Shown: positions 32,147-40,644 of the stretch, one piece after another
Layout of the letters: the number at the start of each line of letters is the position of its first letter
Position numbering within the stretch: position 1 is the first letter of the stretch
Assembly: GCA_036265535.1 (NCBI GenBank)
Contig: DATAOV010000018.1
Coordinates: 1 to 47,726, forward strand
DNA length: 47,726 nt
Source of the DNA: AC-32 sp036265535
Lineage (GTDB): Bacteria > Actinomycetota > Thermoleophilia > Gaiellales > Gaiellaceae
Direction of reading: 5' to 3'
Notes under the pieces: model-generated
The model's database searches: none
Told to the model about the DNA's origin: nothing
The model's input: only the letters and a program-made list of their open reading frames with translations
Program-made: the position numbers and the translations under genes

Positions 32147-33153
32147 GGGTCTGGGTGGACATCACCGCGCCGGCCCACGTGCTGGTCTTCCGGCCGCTGC
32201 TCGGCCTGCTGCGCGAGCGCGGCGCGGAGATCGAGATCACCTCGCGCGACTACGCTCAGACGGTGCAGCTGCTCGAGCTGCACGGGATCGAGGCCGAGAT
32301 TCTCGGGCGGCACGGCGGCCGCTCGCGCCTCGGGAAGGCGCGCTCGCTCGCCTCCCGCCTGGGAGAGCTCCGGCACTGGGCCCGTGGCCGGCAGTTCGAC
32401 ATCGCGCTCGCCCACGGCTCCCACGAGCTGACGATGACCGCGCGCCGGCTCGGGATCCCGAGCTCGACCACCTTCGACTACGAGTTCGCCTGGCTCCAGC
32501 ACCAGCTCGGCTGCCGCGCCGCCACGCGAGTGGTCGTGCCCGAGGCGATCCCGCCGGAGCGCCTCGGGCGCTACGGCGCGAAGCCGCCGAAGCTGCGCCA
32601 GTACCCGGGCCTGAAGGAGGAGTACTACCTCGCCGACTTCGAACCCGACCTCAGGGCTCTCAAGCAGTTCGAGTTCGATCCCGCGCGCACGCTGGTCGTC
32701 GTGCGCACGCCCCCCGACGTCTCGCTCTATCACCGGCGCTCGAACCCGCTTTTCCCGCAGGTGCTCGACCACCTCGGGCGCGACGAGACCGTGCACGCGA
32801 TCGTCCTGCCGCGGACTCCGGAGCAGCGCGACTTTGTGCGCGGCCTCGGCTTGCCCTCGGTGCAGGTTCCCGACCGAGCCGTCGACGGTCAGAGCCTGAT
32901 CGCCTTCTCCGACCTCGTCGTCTCGGCCGGCGGCACGATGAACCGCGAGGCGGTGGCTCTCGGCGTGCCTGTCTACACGACCTACGGCGGGAGGCTCGGC
33001 GGGGTGGACGAGATGCTGATCCGCGAGGGCCGGCTGATCCCGCTCAGCGACCCGCGCGCGCTCGACTTGCGCAAGCGCGACGGCGAACGGGAGCGCGTGC
33101 GTCGGGATCCGGCGCTGATGCTCGAGCTGTTGCTGTCAGCTCGCGAGGGCTAG
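32143..33153 (+). CDS. DUF354 protein (GT-B-like)
   Basis: A 336-residue protein of the DUF354 family, related in fold to GT-B glycosyltransferases such as UDP-GlcNAc 2-epimerase or MurG. Features are VDITAPAHVLVFRPLL at the N terminus, ALAHGSHELTMTARRLGIP and, in the C-terminal domain, DLVVSAGGTMNREAVALGVP with VYTTYGGRLGGVDEML. The family is found with surface-polysaccharide genes but its reaction is not established. The GTG start overlaps the ASCH stop (GTGA). Its 3' end overlaps the convergent helicase gene by 18 nt. Confidence 0.8.
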   Translation: MRVWVDITAPAHVLVFRPLLGLLRERGAEIEITSRDYAQTVQLLELHGIEAEILGRHGGRSRLGKARSLASRLGELRHWARGRQFDIALAHGSHELTMTARRLGIPSSTTFDYEFAWLQHQLGCRAATRVVVPEAIPPERLGRYGAKPPKLRQYPGLKEEYYLADFEPDLRALKQFEFDPARTLVVVRTPPDVSLYHRRSNPLFPQVLDHLGRDETVHAIVLPRTPEQRDFVRGLGLPSVQVPDRAVDGQSLIAFSDLVVSAGGTMNREAVALGVPVYTTYGGRLGGVDEMLIREGRLIPLSDPRALDLRKRDGERERVRRDPALMLELLLSAREG

Positions 33154-34989
33154 GAGAAGGTCGCGCCCGTAGCGCTCGAGCTTCGCCGGGCCGACTCCGG
33201 GCACGGACGCGAGCTCCGAGATCGTCGTCGGCCGCCGCGCGGCGATCTCCGCCAGCGTCGAGTTGTGGAAGACGACGTACGCCGGGATCTCGTCCGCCTT
33301 GGCGCGCTGCAGCCGCCAGCGCTTGAGGGCGAGGTACGTGGGATCGCTCGGCTCCGCGGAGCGAGCCCGCTTCGGCGCGAAGGTCTCGACGCCGAGCTCG
33401 GCGAGGAAGCGGCTCGTCTTGCCCGCCCAGGTCAGCGCCAGGTGCCGCTTCGCGCGGGTCATACCGACGTAGAGCAGCCGACGCTCCTCGGCCACCCCGG
33501 CGGCCGTGTGCAGGGCCTGCTTGCATGGAAGCTCCTTCTCCTCGACCCGGGGCAGGAAGACGGCCTCGAACTCGAGCCCCTTCGCCCGGTGGAGGGTGAG
33601 GAGATGCACGCCGCCCTCGGCGCCGTGGTCGAAGCGCGCCCGCAGCCACTCGATCCAGTCCGCCACGGTGTGCGAGCCGTCGTCGTACTCCTCGGCGAGC
33701 TTGCAGAGACGCGCGAGGTCGGCCTGGCGCACGAGCTCCCGCTCGCCCAAGCCCTCGGGCACCGGCTCGACGAGGCCCTGGTCGAGCGCGGCCCGCCGCA
33801 CCTCCTCGGCGAGCGAGCCGAAGCCGGCGCCTCGCAGTCCCTTCAGCAGCTGCCGGGCCGCGTCGCGAGAGAGCAGGGCCGCACCCTGGAAGGGAATCCG
33901 CGCGTCGCCGAACAGCTCCTCGAAGTCGACCGAGCGCGAGTTGAGCCGCATCAGCACGGCCATCTCCTCATAGGGCACGCCCTCCGCGGCGAGCGCCCGC
34001 ACCCGCTCCAACACGAACCGCTCCTCCTCCTCAGACGACTCGAAACCACGCAGCAGCGGCTCCGGCCCGGCCGAGCGCGTCGCGCGAAGCGTCTTCTGCG
34101 CACCGCCGAGCTCGGGCACGAGCCGGTTCGCCAGCGCGAGAACCTGCGGGCTCGAGCGGTAGTTCTCCTCCAGCCGCACGACCGTCGCCTGCGGAAAGCG
34201 CCCGGCCAGCCCGAGCAGCCACTCGGGCGAGGCGCCAGTGAAGCCGTAGATCGACTGGTAGTCGTCGCCGACCGCGCAGAGGTCGACCCGGTCGCCGAGC
34301 CAGAGCTCGAGCAGCGACTGCTGGAGCAGGTTCACGTCCTGGTACTCGTCCACGGTGAACGCGCGGTAACGCTCCCGGAGCGCCGTGAGCGCCCACTCGT
34401 CCGCCTCGTACAGCCGCACAGCGAACTCGAGCAGGTCCTCGAAGTCGATCAGCCCCGAATCGACCTTGCGCCGCTCGTACTCGCGGAAGACGCGGGCCAT
34501 CAGGTCGGCAGGGATCGGCGGCTCGTGGTCGCCGAGCCTTTCGCGATAGCTCCCCGGGGTCAGCCGCCGGTTCTTGGCCCACTCGACCTCGGTCGCGAGG
34601 TCGCCGGCCGGCCGGAACCGATACGGGCGGGGCAGCGAGTTGCCGATCTGGCGCAGGAGGAGCGCTTTCGTGGAAAGGATCCGGCCCGGTGCCTCGCCGC
34701 GCGCCTGTCGCAGCTGGGCCAGTGCGGCCGAGTGGAAGGTCCGAGCCTCCACGCCGTCCACGCCCAGCCGCGCGAGCCGCGCGCGCATCTCGCCCGCGGC
34801 CTTGTCGGTGAACGTGACGGCGAGCAGCTCGTCCGAGCGGAACGCGCCCGTCGAGACCTGCCACGCGATCCGGCGCGTGATCGTGGTCGTCTTGCCCGAG
34901 CCCGCGCCGGCGAGGATGCAAACCGGGCCCCGCACCGCCTCGGCGGCACGTCGCTGCTCGGGATTCAGGCCGTCGAGGATCGCGTCCAT
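33136..34989 (-). CDS. UvrD/Rep-type DNA helicase with C-terminal HRDC domain
   Basis: A 617-residue superfamily 1A helicase, acting in DNA repair. Motifs seen: NPEQRRAAEAV (Q motif), ILAGAGSGKTTTITRRI (Walker A), AVTFTDKAAGEMRARL (Ia), TVDEYQDVNLLQQ (Walker B), VGDDYQSIYGFTGA (III), LEENYRSS (IV), VHLLTLHRAKGLEFEAVFL (V) and LYVGMTRAKRHLAL (VI). The end, about residues 545-617, is an HRDC domain (VFHNSTLAEIAARRP, SVPGVGPAKLERYG), as in actinobacterial UvrD2. The ATG at 34989 (MDAILDGLNPEQ) is preferred because it matches family starts; a GTG at 35058 would add 23 poorly conserved residues. Confidence 0.92.
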   Translation of the reverse strand: MDAILDGLNPEQRRAAEAVRGPVCILAGAGSGKTTTITRRIAWQVSTGAFRSDELLAVTFTDKAAGEMRARLARLGVDGVEARTFHSAALAQLRQARGEAPGRILSTKALLLRQIGNSLPRPYRFRPAGDLATEVEWAKNRRLTPGSYRERLGDHEPPIPADLMARVFREYERRKVDSGLIDFEDLLEFAVRLYEADEWALTALRERYRAFTVDEYQDVNLLQQSLLELWLGDRVDLCAVGDDYQSIYGFTGASPEWLLGLAGRFPQATVVRLEENYRSSPQVLALANRLVPELGGAQKTLRATRSAGPEPLLRGFESSEEEERFVLERVRALAAEGVPYEEMAVLMRLNSRSVDFEELFGDARIPFQGAALLSRDAARQLLKGLRGAGFGSLAEEVRRAALDQGLVEPVPEGLGERELVRQADLARLCKLAEEYDDGSHTVADWIEWLRARFDHGAEGGVHLLTLHRAKGLEFEAVFLPRVEEKELPCKQALHTAAGVAEERRLLYVGMTRAKRHLALTWAGKTSRFLAELGVETFAPKRARSAEPSDPTYLALKRWRLQRAKADEIPAYVVFHNSTLAEIAARRPTTISELASVPGVGPAKLERYGRDLLLALAS

Positions 34990-35095
34990 CAAGGCGCTCG
35001 CTTGCGACGCCGACCAAAGAGGCCGTGCCGGCTCTCCCGGCGCGGCCGTCCAACGCACCCTCTGGGATGCAAAACGATGTTGCCCTCCTACGCGA

Positions 35096-35111
35096 GTGGC
35101 CTCTGAGCCAC
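35096..35111 (-). terminator. Hairpin downstream of capD
   Basis: GTGGC, six-base loop, GCCAC in the 145-bp gap (34990-35134) between the capD stop and the helicase start. No T-run follows. It could be a weak terminator. The helicase promoter should also lie in this gap, but no convincing -10/-35 pair was seen. Confidence 0.3.
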
Positions 35112-35134
35112 CCTAGCCGCAGGTTCAGACGGTT

Positions 35135-37027
35135 CTAGCTCAGGGTCTGTTCCGAAACCGTGCCTTCTGGTGCACCGGTCTCGGCGACCAGCCGAGGTAC
35201 CCGCATCATCGTCGCGAGCCGCGAGACGACCTCGAGCGTCTCGCCCTCGCGCACCAGCTGCTCCAACTCCGCGAGCTCGTCCTGGAGCCAGACGGCGTCG
35301 ACGATCGGCCCGCTCACGCGCATGATCTTCGGATGCGAGGTGGAGACGGCGGTCTCGCCCTCGCCCCAGAGCTCCTCGTGCAGCTTCTCGCCGGGCCGGG
35401 TGCCGACGATCTGGATCGCGATGTCGCGGTCGGGCTCCTTGCCGGAGAGCCGCACCATCTGCTTCGCCAGGTCGAAGATCCGCACCGGCTCGCCCATGTC
35501 GAGCACGAAGACGTCGCCGCGGCCACCGATCGCGCCGGCCTGGATCACGAGGGACGAGGCCTCCGGGATGGTCATGAAGTAGCGCGTCATCTCGGGGTGC
35601 GTGACCGTGACCGGCCCGCCGCTCGCGATCTGGCGGCGGAAGATCGGGATCACGCTCCCGGAGGAGCCGAGGACGTTGCCGAAGCGGACCGCCACGAACC
35701 GGGTCGCGATGTCCTCCCGTGCGCCGTAGGCCTCGACGATCCATTCGCACAGCGCCTTCGACTGCCCCATGACCGTCTTCGGGTTGACCGCCTTGTCGGT
35801 CGAGACGAGGACGAAGCGCTCCGCGCCGAACTCGACCGCGGTCTCGGCGAGGATCCTCGTCCCCACCGCGTTGTTGCGCACCGACTCGAGCGGGTTCGCC
35901 TCCATCAGCGGCACGTGCTTGTAGGCGGCGGCGTGAAAGACGACCGTGGGTCGGTAGCGGTCGAAGACCTGGTGCATCTTCCTGCGGCTCTTGCAGTCCG
36001 CGAGCACGGGCACGCACGCCGAGAAGCCGCGCTCGTCGACGAGTTCCCGCTCGATCTCGAACAGCGCCGTCTCTCCCTGGTCGACGAGGATCAGCCGCTG
36101 CGGGCCCACGCGCGCGATCTGGCGGCAGAGCTCGGAGCCGATCGAGCCGCCCGCGCCGGTGACGAGCACGGTCTTGCCCTTGACGTAGGCGGCGCTCTTC
36201 TCGAGGTCGACCTCGACCGGCTCGCGACCGAGGACGTCCTCCACCTGCACGGGCCGGATCTGCGTCGCGAGGTCGCTCTCGCCGGAGATCAGCTCGTAGA
36301 GGCCCGGCAGCGTCTTGACCGGCACGTTGTTCTCGCGCGTGACGGTCACGATCCGCTGGCGCGCCTCGCCCGAGGCGGAGGGAATCGCGATCAGCACCTC
36401 GTCCGGGCGGTTGTCCCGGAGGATGTGAGCGAGCTCGTCCGTGGTGCCGAGCACTTTGATCCCGTGGACGCGCAGGTTCTTCTTGCGCGGGTCGTCGTCG
36501 ATCAGGCCGATCGGTGTGTAGCCGAGCTGGCGGTTGCGCTGCATCTCGCGGATCACGAGCTGGCCGGCATCGCCTGCGCCTGCGATCAGCACCTCCTTGC
36601 CTCGCGCGACCAGGCCGGTCCCCGGCCGCTCGATCACGCTACGGGCCAGCAGCCGCGAGCCGCAGATCAGTCCCAGCAGGAGCAGCCAGTCCATCACGGC
36701 GACCGAGCGCGGCAGCCGCACCTGCGCGACGGGGGAGAAGAAGTACACAGTCAGGCTCGCGACCAGCGACGCGGCGGTCACTCCGCGCACGGCCGACCAC
36801 ATGTCGCGGATCGAGACATACCGCCACCAGCGGTCGTAGAAGCGGAAGAGGACGAAGACGACGAGCTTGATCGCGACGACGATCAGGATCGTCCGGCGGA
36901 AGAGCGTGTCGTAGTAGCGCGGCACGCCCTGGTCGAAGCGCAGCTCGAATGCGAGATACCACGCGAGCGCGATCAGGCCCGCGTCGGCGACGAGCTGCCA
37001 GATCCGGTGGCGATTGACCGGTATCAC
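35135..37027 (-). CDS. CapD/PglF-like UDP-N-acetylhexosamine 4,6-dehydratase
   Basis: A 630-residue membrane-anchored dehydratase. Four hydrophobic helices occupy roughly residues 10-130. A CoA-binding-like Rossmann region follows (EVLIAGAGDAGQLVIREMQ), then the SDR catalytic domain with KTVLVTGAGGSIGSELCRQI, VFHAAAYKHVPLME, VSTDKAVNPKTVMGQSK (the SMK/SYK-type triad of this subfamily) and VRFGNVLGSSGSVIPIF. Length and layout match PglF, WbpM and CapD. Its GTG overlaps the aminotransferase stop (GTGA). The pair would make a UDP-4-amino-4,6-dideoxy sugar; the acetyltransferase of a full bacillosamine pathway is not next to them. Confidence 0.92.
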   Translation of the reverse strand: MIPVNRHRIWQLVADAGLIALAWYLAFELRFDQGVPRYYDTLFRRTILIVVAIKLVVFVLFRFYDRWWRYVSIRDMWSAVRGVTAASLVASLTVYFFSPVAQVRLPRSVAVMDWLLLLGLICGSRLLARSVIERPGTGLVARGKEVLIAGAGDAGQLVIREMQRNRQLGYTPIGLIDDDPRKKNLRVHGIKVLGTTDELAHILRDNRPDEVLIAIPSASGEARQRIVTVTRENNVPVKTLPGLYELISGESDLATQIRPVQVEDVLGREPVEVDLEKSAAYVKGKTVLVTGAGGSIGSELCRQIARVGPQRLILVDQGETALFEIERELVDERGFSACVPVLADCKSRRKMHQVFDRYRPTVVFHAAAYKHVPLMEANPLESVRNNAVGTRILAETAVEFGAERFVLVSTDKAVNPKTVMGQSKALCEWIVEAYGAREDIATRFVAVRFGNVLGSSGSVIPIFRRQIASGGPVTVTHPEMTRYFMTIPEASSLVIQAGAIGGRGDVFVLDMGEPVRIFDLAKQMVRLSGKEPDRDIAIQIVGTRPGEKLHEELWGEGETAVSTSHPKIMRVSGPIVDAVWLQDELAELEQLVREGETLEVVSRLATMMRVPRLVAETGAPEGTVSEQTLS

Positions 37028-38106
37028 GCGCGCACCGCGGCGGCTTCGCGGATCACCGCCACGACCCGCTCCTGCACATCGGCCGGGATCCCGGCCCACA
37101 TGGGCAGGGCCAGGTTCTCCGCGGCCGCCTTCTCGGTCTCGGGCAGGGAGCCCTCCTTCTGGCCGAGGTAGCGCAGCGCGGGCTGGAGATGGAGCGGCGT
37201 GACGTAGTAGGAGGCGTGGCCGATCTCGGCGGCGGCGAGTGCCTCTCGCAGCCGGTCGCGCTCCGCCGAGCGCACGACGTACATGTGGTAGACGTGCCCG
37301 ATCTCGTCAGCCGGGAGCTCGCAGAGCTCGCCGAGACCCAGCTCCTCGTAGCGGGCCGCAGCCTCGCGCCGGGCGCGGTTCCAGCCGTCGAGCTCGCCGA
37401 GGAAGAGCCGCAGCACCGCGGCCTGGAGCTCGTCGAGGCGCGAGTTGTAGCCGACGGCCTCGAACTCCTTCTTCTCGCGAGAGCCGTGGAAGCGCAGGAG
37501 CGCGATCCGGTCGGCCAGGGCTTCGTCGGTAGCGGCGACGAGCCCGCCGTCCCCGAGCGCGAACAGGTTCTTGGTCGGGAAGAAGCTGAAGGTCGAGAGG
37601 GCGCCGGTGGTCGCGACCCCTTCAGCGCCGAACGCCTGGGCGGCGTCCTCGACGATCGGGATCTCGAGCTTCGCCAGCTCGTCCAACGGCATCACCCGTC
37701 CGAAGAGGTGCACCGGCATCAGCGCCCGCGTCCGGTCCGTGACCTTCGCGGCCACGTCCTCGGGATCGAGGTTGAGCGTGATCGGATCGATGTCGGCGAA
37801 GACCGGGGTAGCGCCGCGTCTCGCGATCGACTCGGCGGTGGCGTAGAACGTGAAGGCGGGGCAGATCACCTCGTCGCCCGGGCCGACCTCGAGCGCGTCG
37901 AGCGCGAGCACGAGCGCATCGGTTCCGTTGGCAACGCCGACCGTCCTCGGCACACCCAGGTACGACGCCGCATCCTGCTCGAACGCCTTGACGTTCGGCC
38001 CCAGGATAAACACGCCCGAGTCCAAGACCTCCGCGATCCGCTCCTGGATCGCGGGAATCAGGCGCTCGTACTGGGCTTTGACGTCTACGAGTGGAGTGCT
38101 AGGCAC
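37024..38106 (-). CDS. DegT/DnrJ/EryC1-family sugar aminotransferase
   Basis: A 360-residue PLP-dependent aminotransferase adding an amino group to a nucleotide keto-sugar. It has VGVANGTDALVLALDAL, DEVICPAFTFYATAESI, VFADIDPITLNLDPEDV, IVEDAAQAFGAE and FSFFPTKNLFALGDGG, whose Lys is the PLP lysine; LDELQAAVLRLFL and a late HVYHMYVVR complete the family pattern. The GTG at 38106 has its own TAGACT box 8 nt upstream inside the end of the DedA gene. Directly coupled to the CapD-like dehydratase, so its substrate is most likely the 4-keto-6-deoxy product of that enzyme. Confidence 0.92.
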   Translation of the reverse strand: MPSTPLVDVKAQYERLIPAIQERIAEVLDSGVFILGPNVKAFEQDAASYLGVPRTVGVANGTDALVLALDALEVGPGDEVICPAFTFYATAESIARRGATPVFADIDPITLNLDPEDVAAKVTDRTRALMPVHLFGRVMPLDELAKLEIPIVEDAAQAFGAEGVATTGALSTFSFFPTKNLFALGDGGLVAATDEALADRIALLRFHGSREKKEFEAVGYNSRLDELQAAVLRLFLGELDGWNRARREAAARYEELGLGELCELPADEIGHVYHMYVVRSAERDRLREALAAAEIGHASYYVTPLHLQPALRYLGQKEGSLPETEKAAAENLALPMWAGIPADVQERVVAVIREAAAVRA

Positions 38107-38749
38107 GGTGGCTGAGTCTAGACGAGCGTCGCCGCAGCACTATGTACAGCACGATCAGAACGGCTCCTGCCACGAGCGCGATGTCGAACGCGCGGTGGAA
38201 GCGCTCGTAGTGGCTTCCCAGCGCCCACCCGATCCCGGCGATGCCGAAGGCCCAGACGGCCGAGCCAGGGATGGTCAGCAGCGTGTAGCGGCCGAGCGGC
38301 ATCCGGAAGAGACCCGCCGGAATCGAGATGAACGAGCGGATGATGGGGATGACGCGCCCGAACAGGACGGCCATATCGTCGTGGCGATCGAACCAGCGCT
38401 CGGCGCGCGCGAGCCGGTCCGGGCCCAGATGCAGGAGCCGCCCGTGCCGCTCGACGAACGGGCGCCCGCCGTAGCGGCCGATCATCCAGCCGACGATCGC
38501 CCCGACGACGTAGCCGAGCGTGCCGACCAGGGCCATGGTTATGTAGGCCCAGCCCGGAGTGGTGATGCGATCGCCGAAGATGACTACGTGCTGCGAGGCG
38601 AAGGCACCCGAGGCGAGCGCGCCTGCGTAGAGCATCACGAGCTCGCTGGCGGCCGGGAAGACCGCGTCGAGCGCCATCAGCGCGAAGACCGCGTAGACCC
38701 CGTGGTCGCCGACGAACGAGGTGATGGAGCCCGAGATCGACGCGAGCAC
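38099..38749 (-). CDS. DedA-family membrane protein
   Basis: A 216-residue membrane protein of the DedA/VTT family. It has the early helix VYAVFALMALDAVFPAASEL, the acidic/Arg motifs GWMIGRYGGRPFVERHGR and FGRVIPIIRSFISIPAGLFRMP, where the conserved GR...P-R...PAG residues are visible, and final helices ending LYIVLRRRSS. DedA proteins recycle undecaprenyl phosphate or other lipids, which fits a neighbour to lipid-linked sugar genes. The GTG start has TAGACT only 6 nt upstream. Its 3' end overlaps the aminotransferase start by 8 nt. Confidence 0.88.
   Translation of the reverse strand: MLASISGSITSFVGDHGVYAVFALMALDAVFPAASELVMLYAGALASGAFASQHVVIFGDRITTPGWAYITMALVGTLGYVVGAIVGWMIGRYGGRPFVERHGRLLHLGPDRLARAERWFDRHDDMAVLFGRVIPIIRSFISIPAGLFRMPLGRYTLLTIPGSAVWAFGIAGIGWALGSHYERFHRAFDIALVAGAVLIVLYIVLRRRSSRLSHRA
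38115..38120 (-). promoter_or_regulatory. TAGACT -10 box inside the dedA 3' end
   Basis: Minus-strand TAGACT, 8 nt before the aminotransferase GTG at 38106, within the last codons of the upstream membrane-protein gene. Confidence 0.5.
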
Positions 38750-38755
38750 TGCGCG

Positions 38756-38761
38756 AGTCTA
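38756..38761 (-). promoter_or_regulatory. TAGACT -10 box, leaderless
   Basis: Minus-strand TAGACT, 6 nt before the dedA GTG at 38749. Confidence 0.5.
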
Positions 38762-38790
38762 GTTAGCGGCGACCTCGCGGCGGCGCCTGA

Positions 38791-40533
38791 TCAACGGCGA
38801 ATGCTGAACGGCTGCGCGAGGTCGACCGGGCCGTACCCGTTCTGTGCGAAGACCTTGAAGACGTACCTCCCGCGGTACACCAGCCGGCCGTTGGAGAAGC
38901 GCCCGTTCCAGGCGATCGTGCGCGTGCCCGGACCGAGGGTCTTGGCGGGCAGCCGACGCACGAGCACACCGCTCGTCGTCCAGATCGTCGGCGTGACCCG
39001 CGCCTTGTACGCGAGCTTGAACCGTGCGGCCACGACGTTGCGTGCACGCGAGCGCAACTTCACCGCCCTCGGAGCGACTCGCATGTAGCCGAGCGTGTCG
39101 TTCAGCCAGAACGAGCGCTCGACCGAGGACTGGCGACCCTGGTCGTCCAGGGCGCTGACGACCCAGCGCCAGCGCCCGAGCGGCTCGTTCTGGGCGCGCC
39201 TGTTGGCGGCGCTCGGCCACGTGACCTTGTAGACGCCGGCCGGTCGGTCGGCGGTTTCCGTGAGCGCGGTTGCGCCGCCCGGGCCGACCAGGCTCGTCGT
39301 CACCGAGGACGGGCGCACGACCTTGTAGGCCAGCTGCTGTTGCTCCGCGATCCCGTCGCCGTTCGGCGAGACGACGGGCAGGGCCGGGGCGGGGGCGTAG
39401 ACGCCCGTGTAGAGCACCGAGAGGCTCTCCGCGACGGAGCGCTCGCCGCCTGGGTCGGAGGGGCGATTGAGCAGCTTCCCGTCGAAGGCCATCGTGGTCG
39501 AGCCGCCGGCGTCGAGCGCGGAGGCGGTTACGGCGCCGAGGCGGACCATCGCCTGGGCCAGCTCCCAGTTGGTCATGCCCACGCTGTAGCCGCGCCTTCT
39601 GCCGTCGGTGGCGAGCAGCACGATCTTCCCGTCGCGGCGCTGCCCGACGGCCGTGCGGGGGTTGCGCGGTCCGAGCTGGGTGGGCAGGAAGTCCTCCCCG
39701 GCTGTCCACACGGCGTTGCCGTTCCGCACGATCACTGGTCCGCCTCCGAGCGCGTCGGTGACCCCGGTGGAGGGCCAGTCGGGCGAGAGGATCAGCCGCG
39801 CGACGACGTTCGTCGGGGGCGGCGCCTCGGTCTGGAGCTTCGCCGCCTGCGAGCCGTGGGCCACGAGCACCGCACCGTCGCGGGGGATCGGCGTCCCGCC
39901 TCCCGTGGTCTGAACCGTCACCGCGCCGCTCAGGTCCTGCCCCGGGACGGCGGCGGGGAACGGGCGGATGACCGCCTCGACCGCACCGGCGAGCCTCGGA
40001 GTCGACGGCCCCCAGGCCGGCGTGAAGAGCGACGTGCCGTCACCGCGAGGAGGCTGGTTCAGGCCCGTCAGGGGCCGTCGCTGGCCCAGCCCCTGCCAGT
40101 AGCCGAAGAATGCAACGCGGGCGACGGACAGCCCGCCGCTCGAGGAGATGCCGATGCTCGAGCGGAAGCGGTACGGAGGGCTCTGCAGCACGCCGCCCTG
40201 CATCAGCATCCCGCTCGGATGACCGTCGTTGAAGTTGAAGAGGTCGCCGTTCACGCCGGCGACCGTGGCCGAGTCGGAGATGTCTTTCTGCATCGAGGTC
40301 ACGCGCTCCGTGCCCATGATCGACCCGTTCGAGAGCAGCGGCTTGAGCTGGTAGAGCCCACCCGGTCGCGGGGCGGTGATCACGTGCAGGACGACGGGAC
40401 CGTGCGCGGCGAACTGCACCGTGCGCGTGTAGCTCACGTTCGGCATCAGCACCTGCGTGACCGCGAGCGCCGGCGCCGCGAAGGCGGCGGCGATGACTGC
40501 CAGCAGGGCTCCGATGAGGACTCGACGGAGCAC
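38791..40533 (-). CDS. Secreted phosphodiester glycosidase with Ig-like C terminus
   Basis: A 580-residue exported protein. Signal VLIGALLAVIAAAFAAPALA is followed by a phosphodiester glycosidase (NAGPA, PF09992-like) domain: VAGVNGDLFNFNDGHPSG, LLATDGRRRGYSVGMTNWE and ALDAGGSTTMAFDG are its usual sequence blocks. The C-terminal roughly 180 residues form FlgD-like Ig modules with VVSPNGDGIAE and GRLVYRGRYVFKVFA. The enzyme may remove sugar-phosphate caps from surface glycans. The SPNGDG motif links it to the secreted proteins at 10987 and 16529. GTG start at 40533; a TACCGT lies 11 nt upstream. Confidence 0.82.
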   Translation of the reverse strand: MLRRVLIGALLAVIAAAFAAPALAVTQVLMPNVSYTRTVQFAAHGPVVLHVITAPRPGGLYQLKPLLSNGSIMGTERVTSMQKDISDSATVAGVNGDLFNFNDGHPSGMLMQGGVLQSPPYRFRSSIGISSSGGLSVARVAFFGYWQGLGQRRPLTGLNQPPRGDGTSLFTPAWGPSTPRLAGAVEAVIRPFPAAVPGQDLSGAVTVQTTGGGTPIPRDGAVLVAHGSQAAKLQTEAPPPTNVVARLILSPDWPSTGVTDALGGGPVIVRNGNAVWTAGEDFLPTQLGPRNPRTAVGQRRDGKIVLLATDGRRRGYSVGMTNWELAQAMVRLGAVTASALDAGGSTTMAFDGKLLNRPSDPGGERSVAESLSVLYTGVYAPAPALPVVSPNGDGIAEQQQLAYKVVRPSSVTTSLVGPGGATALTETADRPAGVYKVTWPSAANRRAQNEPLGRWRWVVSALDDQGRQSSVERSFWLNDTLGYMRVAPRAVKLRSRARNVVAARFKLAYKARVTPTIWTTSGVLVRRLPAKTLGPGTRTIAWNGRFSNGRLVYRGRYVFKVFAQNGYGPVDLAQPFSIRR

Positions 40534-40644
40534 GACCCCAGGCCACGGTAGCGGAAGGCCTGAACGGAAGTCCAACGGTTCGCGATGAACTTTTCGTAAA
40601 GACTCTGCCTCCGGCTGGTGTCCCCGCGAGATAGGTTCCAGGGC
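40534..40644. promoter_or_regulatory. Divergent promoter region before the radical SAM pair
   Basis: On the plus strand TAGGTT (40632-40637) is followed by 7 nt and the GTG at 40645, a leaderless-type start. On the minus strand TACCGT (40550-40545) is 11 nt before the glycosidase GTG. The middle is relatively AT-rich; no operator symmetry was recognised. Confidence 0.45.

Noticed and set aside
33265..35106. 613-codon plus-strand open frame opposite the helicase
   Set aside because: Antisense shadow of uvrD with low-complexity Arg/Leu/Glu composition.
35333..37171. 612-codon plus-strand open frame opposite capD
   Set aside because: Antisense shadow; the opposite strand has complete CapD motifs.
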